Assembly: GCA_964411985.1 (NCBI GenBank)
Contig: CAYPNF010000113.1
Coordinates: 1 to 9,998 of the forward strand
DNA length: 9,998 nucleotides
DNA from: CAYPNF01 sp964411985
GTDB lineage: Bacteria; Verrucomicrobiota; Verrucomicrobiia; Limisphaerales; J093
Direction of reading: 5' to 3'
Positions 1-7,160 of this stretch are shown here, in pieces. Within the stretch, counting starts at the first letter, position 1. Each line of letters starts with the position of its first letter. The notes under the pieces were generated by a model. That model was not told the DNA's origin and did not search any database. It worked only from the letters and a program-made list of their open reading frames with translations. The position numbers were made by a program, and so were the translations under genes.

Positions 1-1949
1 CCTATCTCGCCCAGGCTGAGGATCCTGAGATTACGACCCAACCGACCAATCAAGTTGTCAGCCTCGGGGGGACCGCCCAATTCTCCGCTGTCGCCAGCAC
101 GGCTGATTATCCGCTCACCTATCAGTGGCAGCACACTGCCAGCAGCCTTCCTGACGGCTTCACCAACCTGGCCGGCTCCACCACGGTCCAACTCGAGGTG
201 ACCAACGTACTCAAGGTGGCGAACGTGGTTGCCGAGCAGGGGGGAGATTACTACCGGCTCGTCGTCAGGAACGCCATCGGCAACTCGGCCACCAGCCAGG
301 TCGCCACCCTGACCGTTGATCCCACGTTCACCCAGATCATGACCGGAGTGCTGGTCGAGGACACGGTCGGCAGCTGGACTGGCAGCTGGGTGGATTATGA
401 TGGCGACGGCAAAATGGATTTGAGCGTCGCGCCGGGCACGGGGAGTTCAGCGGTCAGTGCCCTGTATCACAACGAAGGCAGCAGCACGTTCAGAAAGGTG
501 ACGACCAATTCGATTGCCCAGACCCACGTGCAGGCCTTCGTCCATGTGTGGGCAGATTACGACAACGACGGCAAGGTGGACCTGTTTGTGCCAAACTACG
601 ACAGCATGAACGACATGCTGTTTCACAACAACGGCAACAGCTCCTTCACCAGAATCACCACTGGCCATCCCGTAATCGACGCCGCCTCATCCCTTTTCGG
701 GATGTGGGATGATTACAACCGGGACGGCTTCCTGGATCTCTTCGTGACGACGGGAGAGAACGACATCCTCTATCGAAGCAACGGGGACGGAACCTTCCGG
801 AAGATGACCGTGGCCGAAGTCGGCCCGGTCGTCAACGACTTGATCTATACCGACTACACCTCGTGGGCGGATGTGGACAATGACGGTTGGCCGGAGCTTT
901 GCCGGACCGTGGACAATAAGGCCGGTGGCTTCGACAACCAGGTTTATCACCTGGACAGCCAGGGGAAATTCTACCTCATGGACATTGGCGAGATGAAAAT
1001 GGGCACATCAGGCTACACCTGTATCACCTGGGCCGATTACGATAATGACGGATACCTCGACGCGGCAGCGTCGGCCACAACTGGACCGGTGGGACTCTAC
1101 CGCAACCTCGCGGGGCAGGGTTTCACCAACGTGGCTGCCAGCGCGTTTACCAGCTCGCTGACGAACTGCTACCCAGGGCAAGCCGTTGATTGTGATAACG
1201 ACGGATGGCAGGATCTTATCATTTACCCTGCGGCGTCTTCTTCGTCCGCTCCCCCGCCCACCCTGTACCGGAATAACGGGGACGGCACGTTCTCCCCCAA
1301 GAGTGTGGGCGGTCCTACAACCGTCCCGGTAACGTCTTTGTGTTGGGGAGATTACGACAACGATGGCTTTCAGGACGCACTGAGCATTAACGGCGTCAAT
1401 GTTCGGAACTCCCTATTCCGGCACAACGGAAACGCCAATCATTGGCTAAAGGTGAGGCTGGATGGCCGGGCATCGAACCGGTCCGGAATCGGGGCTAAGG
1501 TCCGCGTCCAGGCCACCATCGGCGGCAGGACCTTCTGGCAAATGCGGGAAATCTCCACGCAGTCATTTGGCATTGAGAATGGCCTCCTGGCCCAGTTCGG
1601 ACTGGGCGATGCCACGAACGTCACGACGTTGCGCATCGAGTGGCCCTCCGGCATCGTGCAGGAATGGAAAGACGTGCCAGTGGACCAACACCTTACCAAG
1701 GTCGAAAGCCAGGGCGGCTCTCTTCCAGCCCCCGAGGTCACGGCCTCCAGTCGCTCAGCTGACGGCACGTTCCACGCCACGGTGACGAACACGAGCCAGG
1801 CAAAACTGCTCCACGTCCTAGAAGCCTCCACCGACTTGACCAAGTGGTCCAAGATCCAGGTACGAACGAACCTGGTGGGCACGATGGAGTTTACCGATTC
1901 CAGCGCCGCCAAAGCTGCCACCCGGTTCTACCGGGTCGTTGTACCGTGA
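1..1949 (+). CDS. Exported Ig-like / FG-GAP (VCBS) / ASPIC-UnbV protein, copy 1 (5' end outside window)
   Basis: The frame is open from base 3 with no stop until TGA at 1947-1949, giving 648 visible residues. Comparison with the copy at 7512-9575 shows that about 43 N-terminal residues, including most of the signal peptide, lie upstream, so the GTG at 198 is an internal Val codon and not a start. The order is: end of the signal peptide (AQA then EDPEITTQP), an Ig-like domain to about base 320, seven FG-GAP/VCBS blades with Ca-binding-type loops (D-x-D-x-D-G pattern near 390, 555, 705, 870, 1035, 1190 and 1350), an ASPIC/UnbV domain from NANHWLKV (1431) to about 1715, and a C-terminal segment ending FYRVVVP. 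FG-GAP blades fold into beta-propellers, and ASPIC/UnbV follows them in CRTAC1-like proteins. Role inferred: secreted or surface protein in adhesion or ligand binding; the ligand is unknown. Domain calls are firm, function is not. Confidence 0.9.
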   Translation, partial: YLAQAEDPEITTQPTNQVVSLGGTAQFSAVASTADYPLTYQWQHTASSLPDGFTNLAGSTTVQLEVTNVLKVANVVAEQGGDYYRLVVRNAIGNSATSQVATLTVDPTFTQIMTGVLVEDTVGSWTGSWVDYDGDGKMDLSVAPGTGSSAVSALYHNEGSSTFRKVTTNSIAQTHVQAFVHVWADYDNDGKVDLFVPNYDSMNDMLFHNNGNSSFTRITTGHPVIDAASSLFGMWDDYNRDGFLDLFVTTGENDILYRSNGDGTFRKMTVAEVGPVVNDLIYTDYTSWADVDNDGWPELCRTVDNKAGGFDNQVYHLDSQGKFYLMDIGEMKMGTSGYTCITWADYDNDGYLDAAASATTGPVGLYRNLAGQGFTNVAASAFTSSLTNCYPGQAVDCDNDGWQDLIIYPAASSSSAPPPTLYRNNGDGTFSPKSVGGPTTVPVTSLCWGDYDNDGFQDALSINGVNVRNSLFRHNGNANHWLKVRLDGRASNRSGIGAKVRVQATIGGRTFWQMREISTQSFGIENGLLAQFGLGDATNVTTLRIEWPSGIVQEWKDVPVDQHLTKVESQGGSLPAPEVTASSRSADGTFHATVTNTSQAKLLHVLEASTDLTKWSKIQVRTNLVGTMEFTDSSAAKAATRFYRVVVP

Positions 1950-1990
1950 GACAGAAGGATCTTTAGAGCCGAGGCGTAGAGGGAGCCCCG

Positions 1991-2024
1991 GCCGGCTCCT
2001 GGCCGTACACACCCAGGAGCCGGC
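1991..2024 (+). terminator. 12-bp perfect GC hairpin after propeller gene, copy 1
   Basis: Left arm GCCGGCTCCTGG (1991-2002) and right arm CCAGGAGCCGGC (2013-2024) are perfect reverse complements around the 10-base loop CCGTACACAC. It starts 41 bases after the stop of the propeller gene. No T-run follows (TGTGGGTTATT), so it is not a classical Rho-independent terminator. It could attenuate read-through, stabilise the 3' end of the mRNA, or be a dispersed palindromic repeat. The second copy at 9617-9650 has one arm mismatch. Confidence 0.5.
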
Positions 2025-2040
2025 TGTGGGTTATTGAGAA

Positions 2041-2149
2041 TCAACCATGAAGTTCATGAAGAACCAGGAAGGGGGATCTATGTCATGAACCTCACACTGA
2101 AACACCCACTTGAGTCCCCTTCATGGTGCTTCATGCCCTTCATGGTTGA
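2041..2149. repeat. CATGAAG-type imperfect palindrome (REP-like), copy 1, long loop
   Basis: Left arm 2041-2071 begins TCAACCATGAAG and right arm 2119-2149 ends CTTCATGGTTGA, a perfect 12-base inverted repeat at the outer tips. Over the whole 31-base arms I count 27 complementary positions, built from repeated CATGAAG / CTTCATG units. The loop here is 47 bases (2072-2118). The same element upstream of the second sigma gene has a loop of only 9 bases. This looks like a REP/MITE-type dispersed palindrome or a large regulatory hairpin in front of the sigma gene. Confidence 0.65.
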
Positions 2150-2170
2150 TCTACTTCGCTCCGTGACGGT

Positions 2171-2200
2171 TTTAACTATCCTAATCCTCAGCAGTATGCT
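2171..2200 (+). promoter_or_regulatory. Possible promoter before sigma gene, copy 1
   Basis: TTTAAC (2171-2176) and TATGCT (2195-2200) are separated by 18 bases and are both kept in the second copy (9759-9788). TATGCT matches the -10 consensus at 4 of 6 positions; the -35 match is weak. The putative -10 overlaps the ATG chosen for the sigma gene, so if this promoter is real, translation would have to start further downstream. This is offered as a weak alternative only. Confidence 0.2.
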
Positions 2201-2972
2201 AGAACCTCCGCCTGTGATCCCGGCGGAGTCCAACCATGGCAGTGCGCAAGCGCGGAGCGTGGGGTTTGAGACCACCCATTGGAGCGTCGTGCTCTCCGCC
2301 CGCAGCGGTCACAACCCCGCCCTCGACGCCGAGCAAGCCCTGACGCAGCTCTGCAAGACCTACTGGCTGCCCATCTACAGCTTCGTGCGTCGGCGCAACT
2401 ACACTTCCGTGGATGCCGAGGATCTCACGCAAGGGTTCTTTGCCCGGCTCCTGGCCAAGGATTCTTTCTCGCACGCCGACCCCGCCCGGGGCCGGTTTCG
2501 AAACTTCCTGCTCACCTCCCTCGAAAACTTCCTGAGCGATGCCCGCGACTGGAAGAATGCGGCCAAACGAGGCGGCGGTTTGCGTCCCCTGGCCCTCAAC
2601 TCCCAGAAGGCGGAACTGGCGTTGAAGGAACAGGCGATGGATACCCTGACCCCTGAGCGGCTCTACGAACGGCGCTGGGCCTTGACGGTGCTGGAGACGG
2701 TGCTCGAGCGCCTCGGTGAGGAATTCGCCCACACCAGCCGCGTCGAGTTCTTCGCCGAACTCAAGGGCTACATCTGGGGGGAACAAGCCCGGACACCCTA
2801 TCCCGAGATCGCCACAAGGTTCGGGATGAGCGAAAGTGCCGTTCGGGTGACCGTGCACCGCCTGCGCAAACGATTCCGTGAGCTGCTGCGCTTGGAAGTG
2901 GCTCACACGGTGAACAACCCTGAGGAGATCGACGACGAGATCCGGCACCTCGCCGGGGTCCTGAGAGGCTAA
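2196..2972 (+). CDS. ECF-type sigma-70 family RNA polymerase sigma factor, kinase-linked
   Basis: A 258-residue sigma factor that would direct RNA polymerase to a dedicated promoter set. The core begins FETTHWSVVLSA (residues 24-35). Region 2 includes the acidic DAEDLTQ motif (73-79) and GRFRNFLL (99-106). A KRGGG linker (124-128) and the TPERLYERRWAL segment (152-163) follow. Region 4 has a helix-turn-helix around 201-231 (PEIATRFGMSESAVRVTVHRLRKRFREL). A conserved-style tail (EVAHTVNNPEEIDDEIRHL) follows. This type is common in Planctomycetota/Verrucomicrobiota next to Ser/Thr kinases. The frame is open back to TTG 2034, with in-frame ATGs at 2085, 2133, 2142 and 2196. I chose 2196 because a 38-base indel breaks the frame upstream in the second copy, and differences between 2142 and 2195 are mostly non-synonymous. 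No Shine-Dalgarno is visible. No anti-sigma gene is adjacent; the kinase starts 23 bases downstream. Confidence 0.92.
   Translation: MLEPPPVIPAESNHGSAQARSVGFETTHWSVVLSARSGHNPALDAEQALTQLCKTYWLPIYSFVRRRNYTSVDAEDLTQGFFARLLAKDSFSHADPARGRFRNFLLTSLENFLSDARDWKNAAKRGGGLRPLALNSQKAELALKEQAMDTLTPERLYERRWALTVLETVLERLGEEFAHTSRVEFFAELKGYIWGEQARTPYPEIATRFGMSESAVRVTVHRLRKRFRELLRLEVAHTVNNPEEIDDEIRHLAGVLRG
2206..2228 (+). promoter_or_regulatory. Small inverted repeat at 5' end of sigma gene, copy 1
   Basis: CTCCGCC (2206-2212) and GGCGGAG (2222-2228) are perfect 7-base complementary arms around a 9-base loop. It lies just inside the predicted sigma coding start and is unchanged in the second copy (9794-9816). 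It may be an mRNA hairpin limiting initiation or an operator, or coincidence in GC-rich coding DNA. Confidence 0.3.
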
Positions 2973-2995
2973 GTCTCCACATCCGTCCTTGTGAC

Positions 2996-5900
2996 ATGAC
3001 GACCTGCAGTCAGTGCGGAGGTCAGCTCGGTGAGGGAAAGCTCACTGGACTCTGTCCCCAGTGCATGCTGCTGGGCGCTCTGACCGAGGAGCCGGATCTG
3101 GAGTTTGGCGGCTTGGAGGAGGTGGACGACGCTTCCCTTCCGCAGACCTTGCCCGCACCCGAGATCCCCCCTCTGGCCCGTTTCGGGGATTACGAACTGC
3201 TGGAAGAGATCGCCCACGGTGGAATGGGGGTGGTCTATCGCGCCCGGCAAGTGAAGCTGGACCGGATCGTGGCCATCAAAATGATCCTGCTGGGCCAGCG
3301 GGCGAGCGCTGAGTTACAGCAGCGTTTTCAGCGCGAAGCGCAGGCGGCGGCGCATCTGCATCATCCAGGCATTGTCGCCATTCACGAGGTGGGGGAGGTG
3401 GAAGGTCAGCCCTTCTTCTCGATGGACTTCATCGAGGGGAAGAACCTGGCCCAGATGCTGGAGGGCAAGCCCTTGTCCGCCCGCCAGGCAGCGACCTACA
3501 CCAAGTCTATTGCCGAGGCGGTCCACTTTGCCCATCAGCAGGGGGTCATCCACCGGGATCTCAAGCCCTCCAATGTGCTGGTCGACTTTGCTGAAAACCG
3601 GGTGCACCTGACCGACTTTGGTCTCGCTCGGCGGTTGGAACAAGACTCCGACCTGACCCTCACCGGCCAGGTATTGGGTTCCCCCAACCACATGGCTCCG
3701 GAGTTGGCTGCCGGTCAACATCAACGTGTGGGCCCCCGCAGCGACCTCTACTCGCTGGGCGCCATCCTGTATGAGCTTCTGACGGGTCGCCCCCCTTTCC
3801 TGGCGGAGTCGGTGCAGGAAACGCTGCTTAAGATTCGGGACGTGGAGCCGGTGTCTCCGCGGGTGCTCAACCGCCGTATTCCCCAGGATCTGGAGACGAT
3901 CTGCCTCAAATGCCTTCAAAAGGAACCGCAGCGGCGTTACGCCAGCGCTCAGGAGTTGGCGGAGGAGTTGGGACGATTCCTGCACGGGGAACCGATCCTG
4001 GCCCGGCCCGTAGGCTTGGCTGCGCGCAGTTGGCGTTGGTGCCGAAGGCGTCCCGTGTTGGCTGGCTTGGCAGCGGTCATTGTTGTACTGGCCATCCTCT
4101 CCACTACGGTTGCCATCCGCATGACCCTGGCCCAAGCGGAGCGGGAACGGGAGCTGTACCGGGCGAACGTCCAACTGGCCGCGGCACGCCTCCAGGAGGG
4201 CAGTACTGATAAAGCCTTGGAAACGTTGTTGGCATGTCCACCCCGCCTCCGCCACTGGGAGTGGGGGTACCTGGTTGGGGAATGTCACCGCGAAGCACTC
4301 GCCTTGGAGGAAGCTTGCGCTCCTGAGGTCATTGAAGCGTTCTACAGCCAGATTCCACCCCCTCGATGGCGGTGTGGATTCAGCCCCGATGGTCAACGCG
4401 TGGCTGCCACCCACCCTTGTGGAATGATTCAGGTTTGGGAAGTCCCCTCCGGAAGACCCATTTGGAACCTGCGCGAAAGTAACGAAGTGGAGGCCGGAGT
4501 CGCCTGGCTCTGCGATTGGTCCGCCGTCGTCCTCGCCCGCAGTAACGTCGTCGAAATTGTGCCGGTCGGCAGCTCTGGTCAGCGCCTTCAACTCACCGGC
4601 CACACCCAACGCATCCGCCGCGTAGCCGTCGCCTCAATCGGACACCAGGTGGCCGCCCTCGCCACCGACGATACCCTCCGCGTCTGGAATGCCACCAACG
4701 GCCAGCCCTTGGCAACATTCCCGGTCATTCCGGGCGCCCAGCGCCTCTTCTTCACTGGGGACGGCCACCGGTTGGTGGTGGCCGCTGCCGACCAGGCTGC
4801 CACCTACGACGCCCAAACCGGACAGGAGTTGGTGCGGATGATCGGAGGGACAGAGAACAAAATAGCCGTGCTGCCAAGCCCGGAAGCAGAGCAGTTCTTG
4901 ACGATCGGGGCTGACTTCCAGCTTCGACTTTGGTCCACCAACGCGCTGATTTATGACTTGGGTTTGGTGCAGATGATCCACATGCGTGAGACCATGTATA
5001 GCTCGGATCGGAGCCGTTTTCTTACCACTGGGCTTGAGGCCTCCACGGCAGTGCGGGATTCTCGCACCGGGCAATCGCTGGTCATGCTCCCGGGCCGGGT
5101 GGAAGGCGCGGCTTTCAGTCCGGATGGAGAGCGGTTGGCGCTTCGTAATGGAAGCTCGGTCATCCAGGTATGGGACCTGCCCAACCGCCGTGAATCGTTT
5201 CGACTCAAGGGGCACCGCGAGGCCGTGCATGACGTCGACTTCAGCCCCGATGGCCGCCTGCTGGTGTCCGTGAGCGCTGTGGGCAGCGTTAAGGTCTGGA
5301 GCGGTCTGGCGGGGCGCGAGATTCTCGATTCAGGCATAGCCTGGGGCATGAGCCTCTCCTCCGATGGCCGCCGTCTGGCCCATGCTTACTTGCCCGACTG
5401 GGTAGCGGTCCGAGACACCCAGAGTGGACGGTTGGTTACCCGCTTGCGGCGCGTCCACCGACAAGTGCTCGCCCTGACTTTTCGGCCGGACGGCAAGGAA
5501 CTCGCTACGGGGGACGTCTTCGGCCAGACCGCCCTCTGGGAGGTCGAGACCGGACGTCTGCGCAGGGTGCTCTCCGGGCATAACCATACCGTCGGCTACC
5601 TGACTTTCAGCCCCGATGGCCGCCAGCTCTCCACGGCGAGTTGGGATGGCTCGGTGTGCGTCTGGGACCCCGAGACCGGACAGCTGCTTCGAAAATTCAG
5701 TGAACCTGTCGGAAAAGCGTGGGGGATCGTGTTCTCCCCAGATGGTCGGCACATGGCCGTGTGGGATGGTAACGTTACCCGAATCCGTAGCCTCGAAACC
5801 GGCCAAACCGAACAGGAATTACACGGGCACTCCGGCACCGTATGGAACGCCGCCTTCACCCCAGACAGCCGCCGATTGGCGACCACAAGTTTGGATCGCA

Positions 5901-6973
5901 CGCTGCGCATTTGGGATGTTCGGTCTGGTAAACCTTTGGCTGGTTGGAACCTGCGGGGTTTTGGTGGCTGGTTAGGGTTCACCCCCGATGGACGGCGGGT
6001 GGCTCTGCGAGTCAGCCAAGGTGTCGCGTTTGGAACCGACGCCCCGACCATGGAAATCTGGGATGTTGAGACTGGCGGCCAGTTCCTGGCCTTTCGCGGA
6101 TCCATCGAGCTGGGTAATATCGCCAGCTTTTCGGCCGATGGCCGCCGCCTGGTCACCGACTGGTGGGACGCTAAGGTGCGCCAATGGGAGTCGTTCCCCT
6201 GGAGCGATGCAGAGTATCCCGGCGGGGCCACTCAACCTGTGCGCGAGCGAATGCGGCGCTATGCTGATGCGTATTGGAGGGACCGGCTCGAGGCTGAGAG
6301 GCAAGCTCTCAACACTAGCTCCATGATCACCGTGGACGTTCCTTTCGACCGCTCCGTCCTTCCACCACGGGATCCCGCCGCACCCTCCAATCTCCTGGAC
6401 CTGACAGCCTACTATACAGGACCCTTGGACGAGAACGGCTGCCTCGACAAGATGGGGGAGTTTACGGGGATTGATCTAGGTCATGCACCCCGTGGACTGG
6501 TGCGCTTTGACGAGGTGCCCTTTGACGCGCGAGGCATACTCCAATTGGAGCCCGGCATTGGAAACCCTTTCGAATGGTCGGGTTGTCCTGCGGCTGTCGA
6601 CCAGATCCCCGTTCGCCAAAGATTCGGGCGACTCCACACTGTCATAGGCAGCGTCGGCCAGGCCCCCGAGGGCAAGGCCATCGGTGCCCTGGTGCTTCAT
6701 TATGCGGACGGCAGCCAGCACGAGTGCGAGATCCACTATGGTCGCCACGTCCGCCATTGGTTCACCGACGAAGACTCTCGCACCGACACCGACCTTGCCC
6801 GAGTGGCCTGGGAAGGCCCTCACGACTTCGCGAAGATCAGCCCCACCCGGCTGAGGATCTACCACGCCGCTTGGGATAATCCACATCCGGACCGGGAGGT
6901 CGTCAGCCTCGATTTCGTCTCCCGCATGAACACCACCGCCGCTCCCTTCCTGGTGGCCGTAACCGTCGAGTAG
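2996..6973 (+). CDS. Membrane Ser/Thr protein kinase with Cys4 knuckle, WD40 propellers and C-terminal domain
   Basis: A 1325-residue protein. An N-terminal Cys4 (C4, C7, C20, C23) suggests a small zinc ribbon. The Hanks-type kinase domain, about 66-330, has the Gly-rich loop AHGGMGVVY (73-81), VAIK with Lys95, helix-C Glu114, HRDLKPSN (186-193, catalytic Asp188), DFG (207-209) and GSPNHMAPE (228-236), so it looks active and of the RD class. One transmembrane helix is at about 353-374. A linker with LRHWEWGYL (418-426) follows, then about 15 WD40-like units at 455-1075 (FSPDG..L....WD..TG), enough for two propellers. An unnamed domain occupies about 1110-1325. The single helix places the kinase in the cytoplasm and the WD40/C-terminal part outside. 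The gene begins 23 bases after the sigma gene, probably in one transcript. Inferred role: a sensor kinase acting on the sigma factor. ATG 2996 fits the Cys4 start; no Shine-Dalgarno is seen. Confidence 0.95.
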   Translation: MTTCSQCGGQLGEGKLTGLCPQCMLLGALTEEPDLEFGGLEEVDDASLPQTLPAPEIPPLARFGDYELLEEIAHGGMGVVYRARQVKLDRIVAIKMILLGQRASAELQQRFQREAQAAAHLHHPGIVAIHEVGEVEGQPFFSMDFIEGKNLAQMLEGKPLSARQAATYTKSIAEAVHFAHQQGVIHRDLKPSNVLVDFAENRVHLTDFGLARRLEQDSDLTLTGQVLGSPNHMAPELAAGQHQRVGPRSDLYSLGAILYELLTGRPPFLAESVQETLLKIRDVEPVSPRVLNRRIPQDLETICLKCLQKEPQRRYASAQELAEELGRFLHGEPILARPVGLAARSWRWCRRRPVLAGLAAVIVVLAILSTTVAIRMTLAQAERERELYRANVQLAAARLQEGSTDKALETLLACPPRLRHWEWGYLVGECHREALALEEACAPEVIEAFYSQIPPPRWRCGFSPDGQRVAATHPCGMIQVWEVPSGRPIWNLRESNEVEAGVAWLCDWSAVVLARSNVVEIVPVGSSGQRLQLTGHTQRIRRVAVASIGHQVAALATDDTLRVWNATNGQPLATFPVIPGAQRLFFTGDGHRLVVAAADQAATYDAQTGQELVRMIGGTENKIAVLPSPEAEQFLTIGADFQLRLWSTNALIYDLGLVQMIHMRETMYSSDRSRFLTTGLEASTAVRDSRTGQSLVMLPGRVEGAAFSPDGERLALRNGSSVIQVWDLPNRRESFRLKGHREAVHDVDFSPDGRLLVSVSAVGSVKVWSGLAGREILDSGIAWGMSLSSDGRRLAHAYLPDWVAVRDTQSGRLVTRLRRVHRQVLALTFRPDGKELATGDVFGQTALWEVETGRLRRVLSGHNHTVGYLTFSPDGRQLSTASWDGSVCVWDPETGQLLRKFSEPVGKAWGIVFSPDGRHMAVWDGNVTRIRSLETGQTEQELHGHSGTVWNAAFTPDSRRLATTSLDRTLRIWDVRSGKPLAGWNLRGFGGWLGFTPDGRRVALRVSQGVAFGTDAPTMEIWDVETGGQFLAFRGSIELGNIASFSADGRRLVTDWWDAKVRQWESFPWSDAEYPGGATQPVRERMRRYADAYWRDRLEAERQALNTSSMITVDVPFDRSVLPPRDPAAPSNLLDLTAYYTGPLDENGCLDKMGEFTGIDLGHAPRGLVRFDEVPFDARGILQLEPGIGNPFEWSGCPAAVDQIPVRQRFGRLHTVIGSVGQAPEGKAIGALVLHYADGSQHECEIHYGRHVRHWFTDEDSRTDTDLARVAWEGPHDFAKISPTRLRIYHAAWDNPHPDREVVSLDFVSRMNTTAAPFLVAVTVE

Positions 6974-7047
6974 CTCGGCCCCCACTCGCTTCGGCAGAAG
7001 GGGACAGGTCACGGGCGAAGCCGCTCATCGGGCCATCCTGGCCGCGT

Positions 7048-7074
7048 GGCGTTGAGGCCCCCGGCCGGCTCTTG
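7048..7074 (+). repeat. Degenerate copy of the post-propeller intergenic sequence
   Basis: GGCGTTGAGG followed by CCCCGGCCGGCTC and TTG resembles 1973-2001 (GGCGTAGAGG, then CCCCGGCCGGCTC and CTG) in order and spacing, with a small indel. The second hairpin arm is missing here. It may be a fragment of a dispersed element or a remnant of an older module boundary. The similarity is short and GC-rich. Confidence 0.35.
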
Positions 7075-7160
7075 CGTCCCCCTTAGCCTTGGTCCTAAAC
7101 CCCGGCTGACACTCTCTCCCGAACGAACTCCCATGAGGCGACGCCTGGATGTGGCTATAC

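Larger units (their letters stand above)
1..2410 (+). repeat. Direct repeat of the module, left copy (partner 7639-9998)
   Basis: This segment aligns collinearly with 7639-9998. Bases 1-55 are identical to 7639-7693, the stop codons align (offset 7626), and the sigma starts align (offset 7588). The repeat period is therefore about 7.6 kb. Two net length changes account for the offset shift: 12 bases (in frame) inside the propeller gene, and 38 bases in the loop of the palindrome at 2041-2149. Identity is uneven: very high at the gene ends, the intergenic region and the sigma gene, low in the propeller core. Confidence 0.88.

Noticed and set aside
198..200. GTG as start of the first propeller protein
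   Set aside because: The frame is open to base 3, and the upstream codons match the signal-peptide junction and Ig domain of the second copy, so this is an internal Val codon.
2078..2275. Minus-strand frame whose product is similar to one at 9657-9863
   Set aside because: The similarity is explained by the DNA duplication. It is antisense to the palindrome and sigma start, and its C-terminal part diverges at the 38-base indel.
2411..2425. EcfP-like sigma factor lacking acidic residues in region 2.2
   Set aside because: Residues 73-76 read DAED, so the acidic residues are present.
3314..4609. 431-codon minus-strand open frame antisense to the kinase gene
   Set aside because: A shadow of GC-rich coding DNA. 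The + frame carries complete kinase motifs and WD40 repeats.
6979..7002. Possible terminator after the kinase (CCCC...GCTTCGGC...GGGG)
   Set aside because: Only a few scattered pairs form with several mismatches between them, and no T-run follows.
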